Source: Pseudomonadota bacterium
GTDB lineage: Bacteria > Pseudomonadota > Gammaproteobacteria > Xanthomonadales > Wenzhouxiangellaceae
Direction of reading: 5' to 3'
NCBI GenBank assembly: GCA_013285445.1
Contig: CP053448.1
Coordinates: 2,587,530 to 2,651,529 of the forward strand
DNA length: 64,000 bases
Under the pieces are notes generated by a model, which worked only from the letters and a program-made list of their open reading frames with translations, did not search any database and had not been told where the DNA came from. The translations under genes and the position numbers were made by a program. This document shows, piece by piece, positions 44,965 to 53,566 of the stretch. The first letter of the stretch is position 1. Every line of letters starts with the position of its first letter.

Positions 44965-47031
44965 TCACCGCGCGGTCGCGGCCATCTGCGGCGCGATCAT
45001 CTCGCGCAGCATCGCCAGCTCGGCTTGCATACTGGCCAATTCCTGGTCCTGGCGCGTGCGCATCTCGGCCAGGGATTGCTCGGTTGCGGTGAGGCGCGAG
45101 CGCAGTGTTTCGGTTTCTTCGCGCAGCGCCACGTTTTCCGCCGCCAGGCCCTGGATGGCGGCCAGGGCGACGCCGTCGAGGTCGATGGTGGCGATCGCGC
45201 GCTGGTCGTCGCCGAGGCCGAAGGCGGCATAAAAGTCCTCCGACGTGGGGCCCATGTGGGTGATGCCCGGATCCTGCCCCCGGCCGTTCCAGCGATACAC
45301 CGGAAGCCGGGTTACGAGGTCCAGAACCCGGTTGGCGTCGACTTCGATCAGGTTTTCTTTTAAGTCCCGGCTGCTCGAACAGGTCCAGCTCCCGCCGTTG
45401 CTGAACGTGCACTGCCAGGTGGGCACGGTCTCCGGGCCAGGGGCGGTGTCGTCGATACCGACCACGATGCGCACGCCGCCGGTGGCGCGGACCTTGAAGC
45501 CGTTGTCGGAAAAAGTCGAGAAAGTATAGGGCTGGTTGTCGGCCCAGACGAAGCTGCCGGCGTGGTTGGCCTGGGCTTGGCGCCCGGCGGCGAAGCTGAA
45601 ATCACCGGCAGCGGCGTTGCTCCAACCGCCGGCAACGGTGCTGAAATTCCCGCTGGCTGTGTTGGCGCCGCCACCACCAACGGTGCTGCTTTGCCCACTG
45701 GCGGCATTGGATTCGCCACCGCCGATGGTGGTATTGCCCACGCTGGCAGTGTTGTTAGAACCGCCGCCGATTGTGCTCTGATGCCCACTGGCGGTGTTGG
45801 AATCACCGCCGCCCACGGTGCTCCAGTCCCCGCTGGTTATATTGAGCTGACCACCGGCGACTGTGCTCCACCAGCCGTTGGCGGTATTGCCCCAACCGCC
45901 TCCGATGGTGCTCGAGCTTCCACTGGTGCTGTTGATTAGACCACCGCTGACGGTGGCGCCCCACCCGCTGGCGATGTTGGACTGACCACCGCCGACCGTT
46001 GCAAAGGGCCGATTGCTTATATCTCCCGCATCGTCCCCGGCCTGGTTGGCATAGCCGCCGCCGATCGTGCCGTAGTGGTCGGTCACGCGGTTGGGCGCTT
46101 CGCCACTATAGTCCGGGTCGCTGTCCCCAATCGGCACCCCGCCGCCGCCGATCGTCGCCCCGCGCACGCCGGCGTCGATGAAATTGTTTGGGCCGCCGAG
46201 CACCACATTGGCGGTAAAGCCGCCGGCCGGGCCAGTCAGCGGCATCGCCTGCCAAAAGGCCAGGTGCAGGCCATTGGCGCCCAGCACCAGCGGCTGGTTG
46301 TCGCTGGTGCCCAGGTAGTCGACCGCCGGGTTGGTGCCGGCATTGCCGCCGAGTCGCCAGTACAAGCCGTCGCTGAACCCGGTGTCCAGGGCCAGACTGA
46401 CCGCGCCGCTGGTCCCGCCGCCGCTCAACCCCGCCCCGGCATTGACCGCGGTGATGTCGCCACTGCCCACATCGTCGGCCTCGCAGACCACCGTGCCGTC
46501 CTGGTTGATCACCCGGATGGATTGCCCGGCCGGGCAGGTGGCGCTGACCCGGCGCTGGACCTGGCCGGCGTTAATGTCACTGCTGCCCACAGAACCGTCG
46601 ATCACGCTGGCGCTGCCGACCGAATCGGCCAGCGCCACCGCCGCCGCCCAGGCATACGGCGCCGCCGTCACCTCACTGCGCGGACTGAGCGTCTGGTAAC
46701 TGCCGCCGCCGGCCGGGCGAACCCCAATCTCCAGCCAGCGCCGATCCCCCGACAGCGCCGCAGGACCAAAGTCCAGCGGCACCGAGAACAGACCCCCGCT
46801 GACCGCCACCGCCGACACCGTCACCTCAGAGCCCACCTGCGCGCCCCCGCTGGCCGCATCAAAAAGCCGGAATCGAAAGTCATAGGCACCGTCGGCCGCA
46901 CTGCCCGACTCACTGAGCTCGCCCTGATAGGTGAACGTCGGGGTCAGCGCCTGGGCTGACAGGCACCCGCTCCACAGCACCACCATTGCGCACAACGCAC
47001 TGCGCAGACCACACTGAAGCATCGTATTCAT
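44965..47031 (-). CDS. secreted protein with ten 15-residue repeats and a C-terminal S74 chaperone domain
   Basis: A 688-residue protein from the ATG at 47031, with a signal peptide (about 1-30, ending near LSAQA). An N-terminal beta domain follows (TFTYQGELSESG..., about 31-150). Residues about 340-492 contain ten tandem 15-residue repeats of the form STVGGGxxNTASGxx, like the heads of trimeric adhesins or beta-rolls. The C-terminus has SSRDLKENLIEVD and ITHMGPTSEDFYAAFGLG, typical of the Peptidase_S74 intramolecular chaperone, and ends in a coiled coil (about 630-680). It is likely a homotrimeric surface or secreted fibre. Self-cleavage is plausible but not proven. Confidence 0.8.
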   Translation of the reverse strand: MNTMLQCGLRSALCAMVVLWSGCLSAQALTPTFTYQGELSESGSAADGAYDFRFRLFDAASGGAQVGSEVTVSAVAVSGGLFSVPLDFGPAALSGDRRWLEIGVRPAGGGSYQTLSPRSEVTAAPYAWAAAVALADSVGSASVIDGSVGSSDINAGQVQRRVSATCPAGQSIRVINQDGTVVCEADDVGSGDITAVNAGAGLSGGGTSGAVSLALDTGFSDGLYWRLGGNAGTNPAVDYLGTSDNQPLVLGANGLHLAFWQAMPLTGPAGGFTANVVLGGPNNFIDAGVRGATIGGGGVPIGDSDPDYSGEAPNRVTDHYGTIGGGYANQAGDDAGDISNRPFATVGGGQSNIASGWGATVSGGLINSTSGSSSTIGGGWGNTANGWWSTVAGGQLNITSGDWSTVGGGDSNTASGHQSTIGGGSNNTASVGNTTIGGGESNAASGQSSTVGGGGANTASGNFSTVAGGWSNAAAGDFSFAAGRQAQANHAGSFVWADNQPYTFSTFSDNGFKVRATGGVRIVVGIDDTAPGPETVPTWQCTFSNGGSWTCSSSRDLKENLIEVDANRVLDLVTRLPVYRWNGRGQDPGITHMGPTSEDFYAAFGLGDDQRAIATIDLDGVALAAIQGLAAENVALREETETLRSRLTATEQSLAEMRTRQDQELASMQAELAMLREMIAPQMAATAR

Positions 47032-47267
47032 CGGTTCTCTCCTTATCCAACCGGCCCGCAAAGGCACGGCAACGAACCTTTTCGGACCATCGTGCAGGCT
47101 GGCGCACGTTTCTTGGATCAATCTCAACAGGTTTTTGGCAAGAGACTCCGGCAAAACGCGGATCAAGTCATCAACGATTCCTTACCGTTTTCTCAGTGAT
47201 CCGCTCGGCAATCCCCGATCGGCCGCGTCCCGGACGATCCCAAAGAGGAATAAACCACCCGGCGGCC

Positions 47268-47483
47268 TCCCCGCTGTCGGGCAGCGTGCGGATCGAACTG
47301 GACGTGGACGAAGCGGCGATCACCTGGGCTGTCGAGGAAGAAGAAGCCATTGTGCTGGGCTATGACGGACTGGTGCATGAATCGGTTCCGTTCGTGAGTG
47401 CGGGCGGTGGATTCGGCCTTGATTTATTGAGCGTTTTCTCGGATACGCCCGTATTCAGGGATCGGTTCGAGTTGACCGAATAG
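47268..47483 (+). pseudogene. 3' fragment of a secreted-protein gene ending FRDRFELTE
   Basis: A plus-strand frame ends ...LLSVFSDTPVFRDRFELTE. From an in-frame GTG at 47286 it gives 65 residues including RIELDVDEAAITWAVEEEEA. There is no signal peptide and no recognisable 5' part upstream, so it looks like the remains of a larger gene. Its tail resembles the FADRFE/FADRFQ tails of the LamG and heparinase-like proteins nearby. Confidence 0.4.
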
Positions 47484-47851
47484 CCACCACGCCGGCGGCA
47501 CGCTCTGCTGAAGCTGGCAATGGCCGAGCCACTGTTATCGGTACAGCGGGCTCATCGCCGTGGTCAGCGATCACGGTCAGGCAAAACGCCACAGATGCCG
47601 GGCCTGGTGCCGCCGCGGCGGACCTGCTGGGTTCCGTCGTTGCTAATCTGAACCGCCAATAGCAGACATTCTGCTTGCAGACGCCGGCTCGGGGCGGGAT
47701 GATAGCGGCATAACCGGAGACTCTTTGGCGCCAGCCAACCAAGGGGAGAAATGCTTTTGAGGGCCGGCAATCAGCAGGTCGTCGCAGACTTGAGGCTACC
47801 GGCCGGGGCCGGCATGGATCAACTGGCCTGCCTGCTCAACGATCAGGTGAG
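47484..47851. other. intergenic stretch upstream of the diguanylate cyclase
   Basis: This 368-nt region separates the tail fragment and the cyclase gene. I see no convincing gene, RNA or repeat. It should contain the cyclase promoter. AGGTGA at 47845-47850 is the only ribosome-binding-like sequence. Confidence 0.4.
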
Positions 47852-49024
47852 ATGGCCTCTTTGACCCTGCACATTCCGACCTGGGTCAGCGCCGCGGCCC
47901 TGGTCAACCTGTCGCTGGCGCTGGGTCTGATCATGGCCGTGCGCGGCCAGCACCCGGCACTTCATGGCAGCCTGTCGATCTGGGCGCGGGGCGCAGTCAT
48001 GCTGGCCATCGGCTGGCTGCTGCTGGCGCTGCGCAACGAGTGGCCGCCGCTGGTTTCCATGCTGGCCTCCAATGCCCTGATCGCTCTCGGGCTGGCCGAG
48101 TGCGTCCAGGCTTTGAACCGATTCAGCGGCAACAGTCAACGCCTGCTTGCACCCCTGGCGGCTGCCCTGGCCGTCGTTATCGTTTCCATTATTTTCGGCC
48201 TGCTTCAACCCGACCGTTTCATACGCCTGACCGTCAACACCGCGCTGTTGGGCGTGATATTCGCCGTGGGCGCGGCGACAGCCTTGAAGGCCGGTCAGCA
48301 GCTACGTTCCGGTGCCCGTAGCCACTGGGTGGTGACCATCATTTTTGCCCTCGCAAGCGCAGTGCTGCTCGCCCGCGTTGGCATGGTGCTCATCCTCGGG
48401 CGTGAACGCATGCCGGATGCCGACCAGATCAATCTCATACAGGCAGCCTTCTACGGCGTTGCCGCACTCGGTCCTGCTGTTGCTACGCTGGGGTTTGCCC
48501 TGATGTGCAACGATCGCCTCAGCCTCGAGCTCAGACGGGTGGCAGAACAGGACGCACTGACCGGCATCAGCAACCGGCGCCATATCGAGCGTCTGGCAAG
48601 CAGAATCTGGCACAAGCGGCAGGGCAGCAAGGCGCCGTTGTCGGTGATCCTGGTCGATATCGATTTTTTCAAACAGATCAACGATTCCCGGGGTCATGCG
48701 CAGGGCGATGCCGTGCTCAAGCGCATGGCGGAGCTGATGCGACAGTTGGTCGAGCCGGCGAACGGCCAGGTTGGTCGCATCGGCGGCGAGGAGTTCCTGA
48801 TCCTGCTCGAGGGCCAGTCACTGGGAAGCGCGGCAGAACTGGCCGAAAACCTGCGGGCAATCACCGCGCGGGAACGGCTGGACGGCATGGGCTGGACGCT
48901 GTCGGCAGGCGTCGCACAGGCCACCCCGGACGAGCCCGGTTTCGAGACGCTGCTGCGCCGCGCCGATCAGGCCCTCTACGCGGCCAAGAGTGCAGGGCGC
49001 AACCGGGTCATGCAGGCCCAATAG
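47852..49024 (+). CDS. membrane-bound diguanylate cyclase (GGDEF)
   Basis: A 390-residue protein. About six or seven membrane segments (residues 5-215) precede a C-terminal GGDEF domain (about 228-388). Motifs DALTGISNRRHIE, DIDFFKQINDSRGHAQGD and GRIGGEEF are intact, so it should make c-di-GMP. No RxxD inhibitory site is present five residues before GGEEF. The sensed signal is unknown. A Shine-Dalgarno-like AGGTGA sits immediately upstream of the ATG. Confidence 0.92.
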   Translation: MASLTLHIPTWVSAAALVNLSLALGLIMAVRGQHPALHGSLSIWARGAVMLAIGWLLLALRNEWPPLVSMLASNALIALGLAECVQALNRFSGNSQRLLAPLAAALAVVIVSIIFGLLQPDRFIRLTVNTALLGVIFAVGAATALKAGQQLRSGARSHWVVTIIFALASAVLLARVGMVLILGRERMPDADQINLIQAAFYGVAALGPAVATLGFALMCNDRLSLELRRVAEQDALTGISNRRHIERLASRIWHKRQGSKAPLSVILVDIDFFKQINDSRGHAQGDAVLKRMAELMRQLVEPANGQVGRIGGEEFLILLEGQSLGSAAELAENLRAITARERLDGMGWTLSAGVAQATPDEPGFETLLRRADQALYAAKSAGRNRVMQAQ

Positions 49025-49133
49025 CGGCGCACTACTGTACTCCGGGTTTGTTCAAGACCGCTGCAGTCACGGATTTGTAGTTTCTGGCTGGCAATCTTCG
49101 CCCAATCCGAAAGGCTATCCACAGGGGTCCGGC

Positions 49134-49974
49134 ATCGTTTCCAAGCTCACGGCGGTATTGCTGGCGGTCTACTGCCTGGCTGTCTGCTTTGCCTGGATAT
49201 TTCAGCACCAGTTCGTCTGGCCGATGAGCGCAGAAGAAGCAGTGGATCGGCCGGTTCCACCAGGTGCCGAGGTCCTCTGGGTCGAGACGGAAAACGGAGA
49301 TCGGGTCGAGGCATGGCTGTTCCCCGGGCAGGACCGGGGGCCCGATAACCCGGGTCCCGCTCTGCTGTTTCTGCACGGGAACAACCAAGTGATCGATCAC
49401 GTGCTGGAGTTTGCCGAGCTATACAGCCGTTGGGGGGGTCAGTACGCTCCTCGTCGAGTACCGCGGCTACGGCCGATCGGGCGGCGCTCCGAGCCGCGAG
49501 GCGGTCGTGCGCGACGCGGCTGCGTTTTACGACCGGCTGGCCAGACGCGCCGACGTGCGTCCAGACCGGATCATGCTTCACGGCCGTTCGATCGGTGGCG
49601 CTGTGGCTGCCGAGCTTGCCCTCGCGCGTGAGCCGGCGGCGCTGATTCTCGAGTCCACTTTCACCAGCCTGGAAAGCATGTTCTGGCGTTTCGGGATACC
49701 GGGCTTCATCGTGCGTGACCGCTTTCGCACCGAGGACGCACTCAAGGCATTGGATACCCCGGTGCTGGTCATGCACGGACGCCGCGACAACATCATACCC
49801 GTGGCCCACGGGCGCGAGCTGGGGCGGATCGGCGCCAAGACCCGGTATACTGAGTACGATGCCAATCACGACCTTCCGCCCGACTGGCAAGACTTCGAAA
49901 GGGATCTGCGCGCCTTTGTCGAACCGATCATTTCCGGTTTTCTGCCAAGTGAATCGGCCGTTGCGGTTCATTGA
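49134..49974 (+). pseudogene. alpha/beta hydrolase (BEM46/YfhR-like), frameshifted at a G7 tract
   Basis: The N-terminal half (membrane segment LTAVLLAVYCLAVCFAWIF, then PALLFLHGNN) is in one frame. The C-terminal half (STLLVEYRGYGRSGG, nucleophile GRSIGG, DTPVLVMHGRRDNIIP, catalytic His in ANHDLPP) is in the next. They join at about 49433-49440, where there are seven G in a row; six would restore one frame. All catalytic residues are otherwise present. The start is unclear: there is no ATG/GTG before the membrane segment, only an ATC at 49134 preceded by AGGGG. The chromate transporter gene begins 4 nt later. Confidence 0.75.
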
Positions 49975-49977
49975 CCG

Positions 49978-51396
49978 GTGAGCGCCGAGGGTTCTCCCGG
50001 GACAGTGCCTGGCGAAGACGCCGGATCGAACCCGGCGACCGATCATGGCATATCTTTCCGCGAAGCATTAGCTGTGTGGAGCCGGATCGCACTTTTGAGT
50101 TTCGGCGGCCCGGCCGGGCAGATTGCGTTGATGCATCGCATTCTCGTCGATGAGAAGCGCTGGATCGGCGAAAACCGGTTTCTGCATGCACTGAACTACT
50201 GCATGGTGCTGCCCGGGCCCGAGGCCCAGCAACTGGCCATCTATATCGGCTGGCTGTTGCACCGGGTCTGGGGTGGCATCGTGGCCGGGGTGCTGTTCGT
50301 ATTGCCCGGTTTTGTCGCCATCCTGGCACTGAGCGTGCTGTACGCTGGTTATCGCGAGCTGCAGTTTGTCGATGCGCTGTTCTACGGCCTGGCGCCGGCG
50401 GTCATGGCGATCGTCGCCGAGGCGGTCTTCCGGATCGGCCGGCGCGCGCTGAAGAATGCCGCCATGGTCACCATCGCGGCCCTGGCGTTCATCGCGATCT
50501 TTGTGTTCGAGGTTCCCTTCCCGCTCATCATTATCGCTGCGGCACTGGTCGGTTTTATCGGCGCTCGCTGGCGCCAGGAGCATTTCGTGGTCATTCGCCT
50601 GCACGAGGCCGATGGCGACAGTCACGCGCTGTCGGATGGGGGTCAGGACCGACAAGCACCATCGGCGAAGCGTGCGCTTGCGGTCACCAGCATCTGCCTT
50701 GCGCTGTGGTTTACGCCGCTGGTCGTGCTGGGTCTGACGCTGGGCGGAAGCAGCGTGTTTGTCCAGGAAGGCGTGTTTTTCAGCAAGGCAGCCGTGGTCA
50801 CCTTCGGCGGCGCCTACGCGGTGCTGGCGTACATCGCGCAGCAGGCCGTCGATGTCCATGGCTGGCTGCTGCCTGGCGAAATGCTCGACGGCCTGGGCAT
50901 GGCCGAAACAACGCCCGGCCCGCTGATCCAGGTCGTCCAGTTCGTCGGTTTCATGGGCGCCTACCGGGCTGCCGAAGCCGGAATGCTCGCGACCATGCAC
51001 CCCATGCTGGCCGGAGCGCTGGCCTCGCTGCTCGTCACCTGGGTAACCTTCGTGCCCTGTTTTCTGTGGATCTTTCTCGGCGCGCCCTATATCGAACGGC
51101 TGCGCGGCAACGTATCGCTCACCGCGGCGCTGTCCGGCATCACCGCGGCTGTGGTCGGCGTCGTGCTCAATCTGGCGGTGTGGTTTGCGCTGCATACATT
51201 GTTTGAGGACGTCGGCGAACGCCACTGGCGCAGCCTGCGGATCCTGTTGCCCGAGGTCTCGACGCTCGACGCCGTGGCGCTGGCTATTGCCCTGGGGGCG
51301 TTCATCGCGCTGTTCCGCTATCGCCTTGGCATGCTCCGCACGCTGGGCATAGCCGTGCTGATCGGTCTTGCCTATCGCCTGGTGTTTGGTGGATGA
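49978..51396 (+). CDS. chromate transporter family protein (ChrA, two-domain)
   Basis: A 472-residue membrane protein of the long CHR type with two homologous halves. The first (about 30-205) has LLSFGGPAGQIALMHRILVDEKRWIGE and MVLPGPEAQQLAIYIGW. The second (about 265-470) has VVTFGGAYAVLAYIAQQ and AETTPGPLIQVVQFVGF. About 10-12 membrane segments are visible. Family members export chromate. It starts with GTG 4 nt after the hydrolase stop. A central hydrophilic linker (about 215-245) separates the halves. Confidence 0.92.
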   Translation: MSAEGSPGTVPGEDAGSNPATDHGISFREALAVWSRIALLSFGGPAGQIALMHRILVDEKRWIGENRFLHALNYCMVLPGPEAQQLAIYIGWLLHRVWGGIVAGVLFVLPGFVAILALSVLYAGYRELQFVDALFYGLAPAVMAIVAEAVFRIGRRALKNAAMVTIAALAFIAIFVFEVPFPLIIIAAALVGFIGARWRQEHFVVIRLHEADGDSHALSDGGQDRQAPSAKRALAVTSICLALWFTPLVVLGLTLGGSSVFVQEGVFFSKAAVVTFGGAYAVLAYIAQQAVDVHGWLLPGEMLDGLGMAETTPGPLIQVVQFVGFMGAYRAAEAGMLATMHPMLAGALASLLVTWVTFVPCFLWIFLGAPYIERLRGNVSLTAALSGITAAVVGVVLNLAVWFALHTLFEDVGERHWRSLRILLPEVSTLDAVALAIALGAFIALFRYRLGMLRTLGIAVLIGLAYRLVFGG

Positions 51397-51427
51397 CCGC
51401 CCGAGCAGACCGTCACTATTGGCGATT

Positions 51428-51701
51428 ATCTAGTGGGCCATGCGGCTAATTAGGTCACACTCAGCCGTCGCGCAAGCGTTGTGGGCAAGGCGCGCGAGCG
51501 CCGGACTGGCCGTCGCCAATTCAAGCGAGCGGAACGCAGCCCACAGCGCTTGTGCTATGGCCCTTCGGGAGCCACTGTGCCGGCGCGACTCGGCGTTGCG
51601 TTTCTTGGAAAGGGAGCAACCATTCCCTGCGAAACGCGCCTTGATTCGCACCGGCACAGTGGCTCTGAGTGTCACCTAATTAGCCGCATGGCCCACTAGA
51701 T
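51428..51701. mobile_element. 274-bp MITE-like element with 37-bp terminal inverted repeats
   Basis: Left end 51428-51464 and right end 51665-51701 are inverted repeats with one mismatch in 37 bp. Both contain CTAG near the tip (ATCTAGTGGGCC). Inner inverted repeats GAGCCACTGTGCCGG and CCGGCACAGTGGCTC are also visible. No convincing protein is encoded. CTAG at both ends could be a palindromic 4-bp target duplication. It follows chrA by 31 nt and may terminate it. Confidence 0.85.
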
Positions 51702-52002
51702 CGCATTCAGTCGCGCTATGCATCCCGGCAAACGGCGTCATCGAAACGTGCTGGAGGCCTGCTACAGCGGCGATCCAGTCATGAACAGCCTCACGACCAG
51801 ATGGTTCGAGGCCCGGCGCTGTGCGGTCTTCGAAAACAGCCCTGATCTACCCTGGTCTTGGCAGAAACCGGGTTCCGAGCGTCACGACAGTGCTCCACTG
51901 CTCCCTATAGCCTGCAAGCTCATGTGCCATTGGGCAAGACCACTGATTGAACGCTTGCATCCAGCCTGTTGTCGAGGCTGATACCCCTGGCTTCTATGGT
52001 GA
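51702..52002. other. intergenic stretch before the potassium channel gene
   Basis: About 300 nt with no recognisable gene, RNA or repeat. An 87-codon open frame here has no recognisable features and unusual composition, so I do not call it. The promoter of the channel gene is expected here. Confidence 0.4.
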
Positions 52003-53070
52003 TTGCCGACCGATCTGTATCTGAACAGCGAAGTCCCGAGAGGGCGGGCCAGCAAGCGTTCTGCAGTGATTCGTATTGCCATGATGGGCGCTTTCATCCT
52101 GACGCTGCACGTAATTGCCATGATGGTTTTCGAGGAGCTGGACCTGTGGACTGCCATCTGGTTGACGACGACGACTGTGACCACGGTTGGCTATGGCGAT
52201 GTGACTGCGACCACGCCGGAAGGGCAATTTTCGACCATGCTCTTGCTGTATGCTGGCGGGGTGTTTATTGTGGCCCAGGGTGCAGGGCTGTTTTTTGAGT
52301 ATCGCAGCGAGCGTGCGCGGCTCAAGCAGATCGGTGAATGGATTTGGAACATGTCTGGACACATCGTCATCATCAATACCCCGCTTCATAATCGCACGCG
52401 TTTCATGGAGCGGATGATTCGAGAATTGATCGCCGCTAAACCTTCCAGCCACCAGCTCGAGAGGTTCATGGTGGAAAATGAGCGGCTGGATTTTCTGGTG
52501 ATCACCGAGGACTATGACAACGGGCTGCCAAAGGCTTTACAGGCGCTCAATGTGCGTCTTCAGGCCGGCCGCGGAGATGATCCGGAAACTCTGGAAGATG
52601 CCAATATTCGCGAAGCGAGGGGTGTTCTGGTGCTTGCCACTGATCCGCTTGGAACTACCTTTGCTCATGATGATGCGCTGACGTTCGATACGGTTCATCG
52701 AGTCAGGGAAACCGGCTACGATGGTCCGCTGATAAGCGAGGTCATCAATCCGCAAAACCATGATCGAATTCGTAATGCCGGCGCCAGCGGTGTGGTCATG
52801 CCCGTTCGCGCCTTCCCGGGCCTGATTGCCCGGGCGCTTTTCTACCCCGGCATCGAGCGCGTCATTGAAAGCCTGTTTGACAGCGAAGGTAACGATTGCG
52901 TGCTGGTTGAAATGAAGATTGAAGAGCAAAAATGGGCCGACGTCATCAAGCGGTGCGTCGACCGATCGATCGGGACGCCGATCGGCTATGTCTATGAAGG
53001 GGCAGTGGTCACGGAACCCAACCTCAAGGACAAAGTCCACGCCGACGGCATCTATGTCCTGACCGGCTGA
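52003..53070 (+). CDS. two-helix potassium channel with RCK/TrkA-N-like cytoplasmic domain
   Basis: A 355-residue protein. Membrane helix 1 is about 24-44. The pore loop carries TTVGYGD (about 60-66), the K+ selectivity signature, and helix 2 is about 76-98. The rest is cytoplasmic, with a Rossmann-like segment (GHIVIINTPLHNRTRFMERMI) and repeated regulatory modules, as in MthK-type channels, though the usual GxGxxG is degenerate. The start is uncertain: TTG at 52003, GTG at 52066 or ATG at 52084. Base composition is visibly lower in GC than neighbours, suggesting recent acquisition. Confidence 0.87.
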   Translation: MPTDLYLNSEVPRGRASKRSAVIRIAMMGAFILTLHVIAMMVFEELDLWTAIWLTTTTVTTVGYGDVTATTPEGQFSTMLLLYAGGVFIVAQGAGLFFEYRSERARLKQIGEWIWNMSGHIVIINTPLHNRTRFMERMIRELIAAKPSSHQLERFMVENERLDFLVITEDYDNGLPKALQALNVRLQAGRGDDPETLEDANIREARGVLVLATDPLGTTFAHDDALTFDTVHRVRETGYDGPLISEVINPQNHDRIRNAGASGVVMPVRAFPGLIARALFYPGIERVIESLFDSEGNDCVLVEMKIEEQKWADVIKRCVDRSIGTPIGYVYEGAVVTEPNLKDKVHADGIYVLTG

Positions 53071-53180
53071 AGAACCCCTGAACAGGTCTGCGCAGACCAA
53101 AACGCAATGGCAGTTTGCTCGCCGGGCAATCCACCGGGTTCTGTCAGCTGGACCCCCGTTCAATCCGGATCGGAGTCAGC

Positions 53181-53352
53181 TTAACCTCCATCGACCTGAC
53201 ATCTGATCGTATTGCCGTCAATCTCGCATTCAAAGGCATCCCCACCGCCTGGACCGGTAACGGGAATGCCGTCATTGATCTGCACCACGTCGATCTGAAT
53301 GATGGTGCCGTCAGGAAACTCGATCGTGAAATCGCTCAGAAAGCTGATCGTA
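53181..53352 (-). pseudogene. C-terminal gene fragment cut off by a MITE-like element
   Basis: A minus-strand frame reads TISFLSDFTIEFPDG...GDAFECEIDGNTIRCQVDGG and stops at 53181. Upstream it enters the 190-bp palindromic element at 53355. Beyond that only 18 nt remain before the next gene, so no 5' part survives. It looks like a relic of a secreted or surface protein, with two Cys near the end. No family is recognised. Confidence 0.45.
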
Positions 53353-53354
53353 CT

Positions 53355-53544
53355 CCCCAACGTTGCATAAAACTTCGGATTCAGAAGCCCGGAGAGTCGT
53401 ATTTCCGGGGGCTGCACGGAGTGTTGCCAACCGGAGCGTAGCTTCACCCTACGTGAGGATTGGCAACGCGAGTACAGACCGCGGAAATGCTGCTATACCG
53501 GGCAGCGTAGCGATTCTGGTCCGAAATTTTATGCAACGTTGGGG
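53355..53544. mobile_element. 190-bp MITE-like element with TACT target duplication
   Basis: Terminal inverted repeats of 25 bp (53355-53379 and 53520-53544, one mismatch) begin CCCCAACGTTGCATAAAA. They are flanked by direct TACT copies at 53351-53354 and 53545-53548, a 4-bp target-site duplication. An inner inverted repeat, GTTGCCAA/TTGGCAAC, is also present. There is no coding capacity. It ends 23 nt from the stop of the TPP enzyme gene. Confidence 0.85.
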
Positions 53545-53566
53545 TACTGTTGCCCGGACAGCTAAA

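Noticed and set aside
46075..46959. A 294-codon plus-strand open frame in the repeat protein region
   Set aside because: Antisense to the S74/repeat protein; the repeats and signal peptide of that protein are clear, and this frame has none.
51718..51981. An 87-codon plus-strand open frame before the potassium channel
   Set aside because: No domain, no ribosome-binding site of note, and many Cys/Trp/Arg residues as in random translation.
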